8,740 nt of DNA, from the NCBI GenBank assembly GCA_038320885.1, contig JBBQER010000125.1:1-8740 (forward strand), read 5' to 3'. A program made the translations under genes and the position numbers. This document shows positions 1 through 5,475 of the stretch, piece after piece (positions within the stretch are counted from its first letter, which is position 1; every line of letters begins with the position of its first letter). The DNA comes from JBBQER01 sp038320885 (GTDB lineage: Bacteria; Actinomycetota; Acidimicrobiia; IMCC26256; PALSA-610). Under the pieces are notes generated by a model, which saw only the letters and a list, made by a program, of their open reading frames with translations, searched no databases and was not told where the DNA came from.

Positions 1-51
1 GACCGGTGGGGAGGGGAGCGTGGAGTCGACCCATGGGAAGGAGCAGACTGC

Positions 52-885
52 ATGCACGACCGGCTCTCGGTGAGCGCGGTGTCGTCGTGGTGGGCGCCGT
101 TCGACGACGACCTCGCGATGTGGGAGCGGCTCGGCGTCGGACACGTAGGTCTCTCGCTGCGCAAGTGCGAGGAAGCCGGGCTCGATGTCGCGATGCAGCG
201 CGTACGCGACGCCGGCCTGCGGGTCAGCAACTTCGTGGAGTGCGGATGGTGCGAGCTCGCGGACGAGTCGACCTGGCCGGCGTACCGCGATCGATTGCTG
301 GCCGCGATCGAGGCGATGGGCGCGATCGGCGCGCCGGTGCTCGTTCTCACGACCGGGCCGGCCGGACCGCTCGATTGGGACGACGCCGCGCTCGCGCTGC
401 GCGACGTGCTCGATCCGGTGTTCGCGGCGGCGAACGCCGCGGGCCTGCGCATCGCGATCGAGAACACGAGCCCGATGCGGCTCGATCTCTCGTTCGCGAC
501 GACATTGCGCGACACCGTCGACCTCGCGGATCAACTCGATGTGCACGTGTGCCTGGAGCTCAACTCGTGTTGGGCCGAGCGGGACTTCGCCGCCACGGTT
601 GCGCGCGCGGGCTCGCGGATCGCGCACGTGCAGGCCTCCGACGCGCTCGCGGGCAGCCTCACCACACCCGATCGGCTCGTGCCCGGCGACGGTGACATCC
701 CGTTGGCCGGCCGCATCGGCGCGTTGGCGCGCGCCGCGTACGCGGGCGCGTTCGAGATCGAGATGGTCGGTCCCCGCATCGAAGCCGAGGGCTACGAGCC
801 GGCCATCCGGCGCGCGGTCGATCGGCTCGACCGGTTACTGGCGGGGGAGCCCGGTTTCCAGGACGGGCGCCAGCCGGCGGAATGA
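52..885 (+). CDS. Sugar phosphate isomerase/epimerase-like TIM-barrel protein
   Basis: A 277-residue protein resembling the AP-endonuclease-2/xylose-isomerase-like TIM-barrel family, which is usually metal dependent and acts on sugars, inositols or related polyols in the cytosol. Alternating strand and helix units run the full length. Visible landmarks are IAIENTSP (E137, the usual first metal ligand), a CLELNSCW segment (168-174) where the family normally has a D-x-x-H ligand pair, AHVQASD (H192), the loop PGDGDIPL (211-218) and FEIEMVG (E236/E238, last ligand). The ATG has a good AAGGAG at 38-43 with 8-base spacing. The frame is open to the left edge, so an earlier start cannot be excluded, but the Shine-Dalgarno supports this one. 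Its last 51 bp overlap the 3' end of the convergent ABM gene. The substrate is unknown. The family call is firm; activity is uncertain because of the altered ligand segment. Confidence 0.85.
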   Translation: MHDRLSVSAVSSWWAPFDDDLAMWERLGVGHVGLSLRKCEEAGLDVAMQRVRDAGLRVSNFVECGWCELADESTWPAYRDRLLAAIEAMGAIGAPVLVLTTGPAGPLDWDDAALALRDVLDPVFAAANAAGLRIAIENTSPMRLDLSFATTLRDTVDLADQLDVHVCLELNSCWAERDFAATVARAGSRIAHVQASDALAGSLTTPDRLVPGDGDIPLAGRIGALARAAYAGAFEIEMVGPRIEAEGYEPAIRRAVDRLDRLLAGEPGFQDGRQPAE

Positions 886-1122
886 CCCTTCGGCTACCAG
901 CGGGCCGAGCCTCGACATGACCGCGGCGACGACCGGCGATGCCTTGTGTGCCTCGAGTCCCGCTTCGTCGGCGAACAGCTCGTACGACACGACCGTGTCG
1001 GGGTCGTCGACGGCCTCGTGCATGACGTACACGAGCGTGCCCGGCTCGTCGACCGCGGCCGCGTCAACGAGCTCGCGCAGCACCTCGAGCAACTCCGCGC
1101 GCCGGCCCGGGTGCGCGCGCAT
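835..1122 (-). CDS. Antibiotic biosynthesis monooxygenase (ABM)-fold protein, quinol monooxygenase-like
   Basis: A small ferredoxin-like dimeric alpha/beta barrel protein of the ABM family, which includes YgiN-type quinol monooxygenases. It has 95 residues from the ATG. Recognisable parts are a PGRRAELLEVL helix, the strand TLVYVMHE, and VSYELFADEAGLEAHKASP, the typical strand-loop-helix with its H and S-P. The ATG at 1122 removes the first beta strand. The upstream in-frame codons read LIAYSST before that Met, which completes strand 1 as the family has it. A CTG at 1143 overlaps the TGA of the upstream SRPBCC gene (CTGA), with AAGGAG at 1155-1160, so a CTG start giving 102 residues is plausible. 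It is the last gene of the minus-strand operon, and its 3' end overlaps the isomerase gene. Likely substrates are small aromatics or quinols; many ABM proteins have no assigned reaction. Confidence 0.8.
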   Translation of the reverse strand: MRAHPGRRAELLEVLRELVDAAAVDEPGTLVYVMHEAVDDPDTVVSYELFADEAGLEAHKASPVVAAVMSRLGPLVAEGSFRRLAPVLETGLPRQ

Positions 1123-1139
1123 GGTCGAGGAGTAGGCGA

Positions 1140-1529
1140 TCAGCTCTCGAGCTTCTCCTTGAGCGCAACGACCGACTGCTCGTAGACGCCCGAGAACAGC
1201 GGGAGCAACTCGTCGGGCTCGACCTCGACCTCCCAGGTGAAGTGCGTGCCCGAGCCCTCGGCGTCGACCGAGATCGTCGCGAGATGGGAGGTCATGTTGG
1301 TCATCGGCGACTCGATCACGCTGTAGGAGATGCGGCGCGTGTCGTCGTCGAGCTCGCGCAACTGCTCCTTGACCTCGATGCCCATGGTCCCAACCGTACG
1401 AACGTCACCGTCGACGGTGCAGCTGTCGACACCCGGCATGTAGTCGGCGAGCCCGCCGAAGTTGCGGACGATGTTCCACACGTCGTTGGGCGCACGATCT
1501 ATGGACGCTTCGGCTTTGCTGCTCGCCAT
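1140..1529 (-). CDS. SRPBCC family protein (polyketide cyclase/dehydrase-like)
   Basis: A 129-residue START/Bet v1-like helix-grip protein. The family binds hydrophobic small molecules in a central cavity; some members are cyclases or dehydratases and many have no known reaction. Evidence is the N-terminal strand ending AEASIDRAPNDVW, the helix and turn VWNIVRNFGGLADYMPGV (17-34), the following GDVRTVGTMG strand pair, ESPMTNMTSHLATISV, the strand GTHFTWEVEV and a long C-terminal helix ending EKLES, matching the short single-domain members. The ATG has a strong GAGGAGG (1535-1541) five bases away. It lies 39 bp after the reductase gene, and its TGA overlaps the possible CTG start of the ABM gene, implying one transcript. 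A hairpin between the reductase stop and this Shine-Dalgarno may control its translation. The ligand is unknown; context suggests an isoprenoid, quinone or polyketide-like compound. Confidence 0.85.
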   Translation of the reverse strand: MASSKAEASIDRAPNDVWNIVRNFGGLADYMPGVDSCTVDGDVRTVGTMGIEVKEQLRELDDDTRRISYSVIESPMTNMTSHLATISVDAEGSGTHFTWEVEVEPDELLPLFSGVYEQSVVALKEKLES

Positions 1530-1571
1530 CGGTTCCTCCTCGCCCCTACCGATCTCGGGGAGGCGAGATCA
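1530..1571 (-). promoter_or_regulatory. Intercistronic hairpin with anti-SD loop before the SRPBCC gene
   Basis: A perfect 7-bp inverted repeat (GATCTCG / CGAGATC, at 1551-1557 and 1564-1570) with a 6-base loop lies directly after the reductase stop codon. On the transcribed (minus) strand the loop reads CCTCCC, whose CCTCC is exactly complementary to the GGAGG inside the Shine-Dalgarno of the next gene (1535-1541). The segment CTCGCC, on the 5' arm and loop, could also pair with GGCGAG just before that site, in a fold that competes with the hairpin. There is no T-tract, so it does not look like an intrinsic terminator. A role in setting translation of the SRPBCC gene, or in stabilising the upstream message, is inference. 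Confidence 0.4.
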
Positions 1572-2774
1572 TTGCACGCGATATGCACCCGGTACCGAGA
1601 AGGCGCCGCGGTGCCACCGATCGGGTGTTCCGAGGAGCGCGCGGGGATAGTCCTCGAACATCCAGCGGGCGAAGTTCCGGCGCGTCCAGGGCGTGAGCCC
1701 GGCGGCGCCGACCGCGGCCCGGGCGCCCAGCGGAGTGCGCAGGAGACTCTGGAGGAACGACGCGAAGCGCAGATCGCGGCCGAGCGCGCGACCCACGGAT
1801 CGCCGGTAGCGAGTCGCCACCTCGGCTGGTTCACCGGCGCGCGTGATCGCCCGCGCCGCGAGCACCCCGGTCTCGATCGCCTGCGCGATGCCCTCGCCGG
1901 TGAGCGGATCGACGACGCCCGCCGCGTCGCCGACGTACAAGACGCGCCCGTTCGCGAGCCGGTCCGGGTCGTAGCGCGTCGGGATCGGCCACGCCCGTAC
2001 GGGCTCGGTGGGAGTCGCGCGCGGTCCGAGCACCTCGCGCAGTGCTGGTCGCGCGAGGAGCTCGGGCCAGAGGTCCTTCAGCTCGCGACCAGTTCGGCCG
2101 CCGGAGCGCAGCACGCCGTAGCCGACGTTCGCGCCACCTCCCGGCAGCGGGAAGACCCACGCGTACCCGGGCAGGAGGTCGCGCTCGAAGAAGACCCAGA
2201 GCCGATCGTCGTCGACGTCGGCGAAGTACTGACGGGCGGCGTGCCACTCGCCGAGATCACGCGGCGTGTCGGGCTCGATCGCGCGGCGCACCGTCGACCA
2301 ATGACCGTCAGCCGCGATCACGCGACGCGCGCGCAGACGGGTTCCGTCACCGAGCACGACTTCGATCTCGTCGTCATGCATTGCGACCTTCTCGACGGTG
2401 CACTGCTCGCGCACGTCGACTCCGCGCCGCCGCGCGAGTGCGACCAGCGCCGCATCGAGGTCTCGGCGCGCGACCACGGCGGCATGGATTCCATCGGTGG
2501 GGAGTGGCAACGTGACCCGGTGACCGTTCGGCGAGACGAGCACCGTTTCGCGCACGATGGCCACGTCGATCGCCGCGAATGCATCGCGGGTGAGCCCGAG
2601 TGCCTCGAGCTGACGGAGCGCGCCCGCGGTGAGACCGTCGCCGCACGTCTTGTCGCGGGGGAACGCGGCCTTGTCGACGCAGGCAACCGAGTTGCCCAAT
2701 GTCGACGCGGTGAGGGCCGCGGCGACCCCACCGGGTCCGGCACCGATCACCAAGACGTCGAGGATCTCCGGCAC
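1569..2774 (-). CDS. Geranylgeranyl reductase family FAD-dependent oxidoreductase
   Basis: A 401-residue flavoprotein of the geranylgeranyl reductase/FixC-like group (PHBH fold), which reduces isoprenoid double bonds or related lipids at the membrane surface using FAD. Landmarks in order: DVLVIGAGPGG FAD-binding Rossmann motif (6-16); FPRDKTCGDGL (38-48), the family's PRxKxCGxGL loop; VIAADGHWS (152-160); YAWVFPLPGGGANVGYG (204-220), the group-specific YxWxFP..xxNVGxG motif; YVGDAAGVVDPLTGEG (280-295), the second FAD motif. The frame stays open to 2960, but I place the start at GTG 2774: the protein then begins just before the Rossmann strand as in relatives, and a TACCGT -10 element lies 7 bases upstream, consistent with a leaderless message. 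ATG 2819 is the alternative and has no Shine-Dalgarno. It is first gene of the minus-strand operon and diverges from etfBA, a plausible electron source. The substrate (menaquinone side chain, archaeal-like lipid or other polyprenyl) cannot be told. Confidence 0.88.
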   Translation of the reverse strand: MPEILDVLVIGAGPGGVAAALTASTLGNSVACVDKAAFPRDKTCGDGLTAGALRQLEALGLTRDAFAAIDVAIVRETVLVSPNGHRVTLPLPTDGIHAAVVARRDLDAALVALARRRGVDVREQCTVEKVAMHDDEIEVVLGDGTRLRARRVIAADGHWSTVRRAIEPDTPRDLGEWHAARQYFADVDDDRLWVFFERDLLPGYAWVFPLPGGGANVGYGVLRSGGRTGRELKDLWPELLARPALREVLGPRATPTEPVRAWPIPTRYDPDRLANGRVLYVGDAAGVVDPLTGEGIAQAIETGVLAARAITRAGEPAEVATRYRRSVGRALGRDLRFASFLQSLLRTPLGARAAVGAAGLTPWTRRNFARWMFEDYPRALLGTPDRWHRGAFSVPGAYRVQ

Positions 2775-2779
2775 GCCCG

Positions 2780-2790
2780 AAACGGTAGCT
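2780..2790 (-). promoter_or_regulatory. Leaderless -10 element of the reductase operon
   Basis: On the minus strand AGCTACCGTTT runs from 2790 to 2780. It contains TACCGT (2787-2782), a TANNNT hexamer, followed by seven bases and then GTG at 2774, so transcription would begin at the start codon. There is no Shine-Dalgarno before this GTG. The same 11-mer with the same spacing precedes the ABC ATPase gene at 5460-5470. No clear -35 box is seen. Confidence 0.5.
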
Positions 2791-2949
2791 GCGAGCCCTC
2801 GGGAATTCGGACCATCCATTCGTGGCGAGGAGCCCGAAGGGTCCGCAGCGAACTGGCAGGGGCGGCGAGCGCCCGCGGCCGGAGTTTTGCCGGCCGCAGC
2901 GAGTGCGACCAAGCAACAAGGCACGTTTCGACTTCTCGAGCCCATCCTT

Positions 2950-2964
2950 GCCAGAATCACTGGC
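2950..2964. promoter_or_regulatory. Operator-like inverted repeat upstream of etfB
   Basis: GCCAG-AATCA-CTGGC is a perfect 5+5 dyad with a 5-base centre, 46 bp before the etfB start in the divergent intergenic region. The size suits a dimeric repressor site. Alternatively CAGAAT (2952-2957) inside it could be a weak -10 box. It may also be chance. Confidence 0.25.
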
Positions 2965-2966
2965 TG

Positions 2967-2998
2967 CGTGGGCGCCTGGTCGTGCCTGCGTGCCCACG
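2967..2998 (+). promoter_or_regulatory. 5' leader hairpin adjoining the etfB ribosome binding site
   Basis: CGTGGGCGC at 2967-2975 pairs with GCGTGCCCACG-type sequence ending at 2998. This gives nine base pairs including one G-U wobble around a 14-base loop. The stem ends two bases before the GAGGAG Shine-Dalgarno (3001-3006) of etfB. If transcribed, it would place the ribosome site right at the base of a stable stem. Function is inferred from position only. Confidence 0.3.
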
Positions 2999-3010
2999 AA
3001 GAGGAGTCTC

Positions 3011-3790
3011 ATGAACGTCGTCGTCTGTGTGAAGCAGATACCCGATCCCGCGATGCCGGGCGCGCTCGGCGCCGATCACACGCTGGACCGCTCCGGCAAG
3101 CTGATTCTCGACGAGTCCGACAGCTACGGCGTCGAGATGGCGTTGCAGCTCGTCGACACCGCGGGCGAGGGTGAGGTCACATTGATCTCCATGGTCCCCA
3201 ACGGCGAGGTCTCCGGTTTGAGGACCGCGCTCGCCATGGGCGCCGCGAAGGCGATCCTCGTGTCCGACGACGCGCTCGCCGGTTCCGACGCCTTGTCGAC
3301 GGCGAAGGTCCTCGCCAAGTGCGTCGAGCGCGCGGGCGACATCGATCTCGTGCTCACCGCGACCGAATCTTCCGACGGGTACACCGGCACGATCCCGGCG
3401 CAGATCGGCGAGCTGCTCGGCTGGCCGTCGCTCACGTTCGCGAAGCGCATCGAGATCGCCGACGGCAAGGTCAAGATCCAACGCCAGACCGAAGCGGGCT
3501 ACGACATCGTCGAGGCGTCACTACCGGCCGTCGCGAGCGTGACCGCCGGTGTGGTCGAGCCCCGTTACCCATCGTTCAAGGGGATAATGGCGGCGAAGAG
3601 CAAGCCGGTCGACCAGGTGACCGCAGCCGATCTCGGACTCGACGCGTCGCAGGTCGGATGGGCCGGCGCGCGCCAGGAGATCACGAACGTCGAGCAGGCA
3701 CCGGCGCGCCAGGCGGGCGAGAAGTTCGAAGACGACGGGACTGGCGCCGAGAAGGTCGTCGCGTTCCTCGAGAACCTGAAGGTGGTCTAA
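3011..3790 (+). CDS. etfB: Electron transfer flavoprotein beta subunit
   Basis: A 259-residue EtfB, the usual length. With EtfA it forms the soluble FAD-containing heterodimer that carries electrons from acyl-CoA and similar dehydrogenases to a membrane quinone oxidoreductase or another acceptor; EtfB normally holds a structural AMP. Landmarks: N-terminal MNVVVCVKQIPDP (1-13), the DESDSYGVEMALQL helix (35-47), SDGYTGTIPAQIGELLGWP (121-139), RQTEAGYDIVEASLPAVASV (158-177, the EtfB signature) and PRYPSFKGIMAAKSKPV (184-200), the recognition loop that docks dehydrogenase partners. I chose ATG 3011, although the frame is open further upstream, because the family's first strand starts here and GAGGAG (3001-3006) lies before it. 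etfA follows after two bases. It diverges from the flavoprotein reductase operon. It looks like the ordinary, non-bifurcating type, but that is not proven from sequence alone. Confidence 0.96.
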   Translation: MNVVVCVKQIPDPAMPGALGADHTLDRSGKLILDESDSYGVEMALQLVDTAGEGEVTLISMVPNGEVSGLRTALAMGAAKAILVSDDALAGSDALSTAKVLAKCVERAGDIDLVLTATESSDGYTGTIPAQIGELLGWPSLTFAKRIEIADGKVKIQRQTEAGYDIVEASLPAVASVTAGVVEPRYPSFKGIMAAKSKPVDQVTAADLGLDASQVGWAGARQEITNVEQAPARQAGEKFEDDGTGAEKVVAFLENLKVV

Positions 3791-3792
3791 CC

Positions 3793-4758
3793 GTGGCGGT
3801 CGACAAGATCTGGGTGTTCGCGGAGTCGGCGGAGGGCAAGCCGACGACGGTCACGCTCGAGATGCTCACCAAGGCGCGCGAGCTCGCGTCGACGGTCGAG
3901 GCGCTCTACGCCGGCGGCGACGCCGAAGCCATTGCCGCGTCGGTCGGTGAGCACGGCGCGACGAAGCTCTTCGTGATTGATCCCGGTGACGGCCTGCCCG
4001 GCCAGGTCGCCGCGGCGGCGATCGCGCAGCTGGCCGGTGAGCACAACCCGAATGCGATCTTCTTCGCCCAGAGCTACGACGGCCGCGACGCGATCGCTCG
4101 CCTGTCCGTGAAGCTCGACCGGCCGGTTCTCACCAACGGCATGTCGTTGAGCGAAGACGGCGGCTTGTTGTTCGGTACCGCGATCTTCGGTGGCGTGACG
4201 CTCGTCGACGCGAAGATCACCGACGGCGGCGCGGCGTTGATCGCGATCCGGCCGAAGTCGTTCGCGGCCGAAGCGGGCGGCGGTGGCGCGGCGGCGATCG
4301 AGAACGTCGGCGCGGTCGACGCCGGGCGCGCGGCCGAGGCGAAGGTGCTCGACCATCACGTCGAGGAGCAGCAGGGCCCGAAGCTCGAGGAAGCGGCGGT
4401 CGTCGTCTCGGGTGGGCGCGGGATCGGCGGCGCGGAGAACTACGCACCCCTGGTCGAGGAGCTCGCCAAGCAGCTCAAGGGTGCGTGGGGAGCGTCGCGC
4501 GCGATCGTCGACGCGGGCTGGGTGCCGTACGCCTTGCAGGTCGGGCAGACCGGCAAGACGGTGAAGCCGAAGGTCTACATCGCGCTCGGTATCTCGGGTG
4601 CGACGCAGCACCTCGTGGGCATGAAGAACAGCGACAACATCATCGCCGTCAACAAGGATGCCGAAGCCCCGATCTTCTCGGTGGCCGACCTCGGCATCGT
4701 CGGCGACGTGCACAAGGTCGTGCCCGCGATCATCGAGGCGATCAAAGCGAAGAGCTAG
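3793..4758 (+). CDS. etfA: Electron transfer flavoprotein alpha subunit
   Basis: A 321-residue EtfA, full length. It provides most of the FAD site of the ETF heterodimer. The N-terminal part (1 to about 190) is the alpha/beta domain shared with EtfB, beginning KIWVFAES. The C-terminal FAD domain is very clear: VVVSGGRGIGG (203-213), GASRAIVDAGWVPYALQVGQTGKTV (233-257 region, with Q249 and the VGQTG turn), ISGATQHLVGM (267-277, His273 over the flavin), AVNKD (285-289) and APIFSVADLGIVGD (292-305). The start is GTG 3793, two bases after the etfB stop, with AAGGTGG inside the end of etfB as ribosome site, so the pair is translationally coupled. Its last 17 bp overlap the end of the convergent DUF429 gene. 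No ETF:quinone oxidoreductase or acyl-CoA dehydrogenase gene is in the window. Confidence 0.96.
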   Translation: MAVDKIWVFAESAEGKPTTVTLEMLTKARELASTVEALYAGGDAEAIAASVGEHGATKLFVIDPGDGLPGQVAAAAIAQLAGEHNPNAIFFAQSYDGRDAIARLSVKLDRPVLTNGMSLSEDGGLLFGTAIFGGVTLVDAKITDGGAALIAIRPKSFAAEAGGGGAAAIENVGAVDAGRAAEAKVLDHHVEEQQGPKLEEAAVVVSGGRGIGGAENYAPLVEELAKQLKGAWGASRAIVDAGWVPYALQVGQTGKTVKPKVYIALGISGATQHLVGMKNSDNIIAVNKDAEAPIFSVADLGIVGDVHKVVPAIIEAIKAKS

Positions 4759-5452
4759 GAACCCACACGTCACCCTCTATGAGGGTGGTCGGATCGGTCG
4801 CGGCTTCCAGGTTCGCGAACGACGCGCGGTCTTCCCACATAACGGCGGCGGAGAGAACGGCATCGCGTTCGTCTTTCGTAGAGAAATCCCGTTCAGGGAG
4901 GTGCGCGGGCGCGAGCCGTCTGAGCGCCGTCGGATAGATCTCTACGACGGTCCGGTCGCCGGGCGCATCGAACGGCCAAATAGCGAATCCGGCTTCGCGG
5001 AGCCGCGCGAGGTGGGGCATGCCGCGAACTGATCCGGCGCCCACTTGACCGTTGCCGACGAGTTGGAAGATCGACTTCGCCGGTCGGAGCCCTTCCTCGC
5101 AGCGCCGCCGGCGCTGTTCGACGGGAACCTCGCAGCGATCTCGCCAGAAGGGCGGCATTGGCGGCGACGCCAACCATTTCTCGCCTTCGTGCTCGGCCAT
5201 CGACCAGACCTCGGCGATGGTGGTGCAGCGGTGTTTGCGAGCGAACCAGGCCGGAAAGCCGAACGAAAAATCGAACCCGGCGACAACGGGCGACGCGAAG
5301 TCCTGTACGTGCGAGATCGCTTGGGCGCGGTTGGAAACGGCCTCGGTTTGCACGAGCCGGCCGCGTTGCATGACGGCGAGCCAGATGCCGCTCTTGAGAC
5401 CGGTCCGCTTGGCTCCCGACCAGTCGACCGCAATAACCGTCGGGTTGACCAC
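4742..5452 (-). CDS. DUF429 domain protein (predicted RNase H-like nuclease)
   Basis: A 236-residue cytosolic protein of the DUF429 family, predicted from its fold to be RNase H-like; no reaction is established for most members. Visible motifs: VIAVDWSGAK (6-15, Asp10 on strand 1), VVAGFDFSFGFP (56-67, Asp61), VVEIYPTAL (169-177, Glu171) and STKDERDAVLSAAVM (191-205, Asp197), followed by LIEGDVWVP (224-232). These acidic residues are placed like an RNase H active site, so it appears intact. The start is GTG 5452 inside a CACGTG; there is no Shine-Dalgarno, but TAGCTT (5464-5459) lies six bases upstream, consistent with leaderless transcription. It is head to head with the ABC ATPase gene across 23 bp, and its 3' end overlaps etfA. 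No link to either neighbour's function is evident. Confidence 0.88.
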   Translation of the reverse strand: MVNPTVIAVDWSGAKRTGLKSGIWLAVMQRGRLVQTEAVSNRAQAISHVQDFASPVVAGFDFSFGFPAWFARKHRCTTIAEVWSMAEHEGEKWLASPPMPPFWRDRCEVPVEQRRRRCEEGLRPAKSIFQLVGNGQVGAGSVRGMPHLARLREAGFAIWPFDAPGDRTVVEIYPTALRRLAPAHLPERDFSTKDERDAVLSAAVMWEDRASFANLEAATDPTTLIEGDVWVPSSSL

Positions 5453-5458
5453 GTGAAA

Positions 5459-5470
5459 AAGCTACCGTTT
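5459..5470. promoter_or_regulatory. Overlapping divergent leaderless promoters
   Basis: Only 23 bp (5453-5475) separate the GTG of the DUF429 gene from the ATG of the ABC ATPase gene. On the plus strand TACCGT (5463-5468) stands seven bases before ATG 5476. On the minus strand TAGCTT (5464-5459) stands six bases before GTG 5452. Both match TANNNT at leaderless spacing, and the two hexamers share the central TA. Neither gene has a Shine-Dalgarno. Polymerase binding in the two directions should be mutually exclusive. Confidence 0.5.
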
Positions 5471-5475
5471 GTCGC

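Noticed and set aside
1..51. Possible 3' end of an upstream gene at the left edge
   Set aside because: All three plus frames are open across these few bases and none has a recognisable C-terminus, so no call can be supported.
2775..2960. N-terminal extension of the reductase up to ATG 2960 or ATG 2819
   Set aside because: The extra residues have no family counterpart and neither start has a ribosome site, while GTG 2774 sits right before the Rossmann strand with a -10 element at leaderless distance.
2822..3010. Upstream extension of etfB in the same frame
   Set aside because: EtfB proteins begin at the MNVVVCVKQI strand, and ATG 3011 has its own GAGGAG.
1242..3014. A 590-codon plus-strand open frame across the SRPBCC and reductase genes
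   Set aside because: It is antisense to two genes with clear family motifs. Its translation is rich in Arg, Asp, Gly and Val with no recognisable fold, as expected from high-GC third positions opposite real genes.
3787..4773. A 328-codon minus-strand open frame opposite etfA
   Set aside because: etfA is certain from its FAD motifs; the antisense frame has low-complexity Arg/Asp-rich translation.
5445..5468. TTGACC (5445-5450) as the -35 box for the ABC ATPase promoter
   Set aside because: Spacing to TACCGT is only 12 bp, too short for a standard 16-19 bp spacer.
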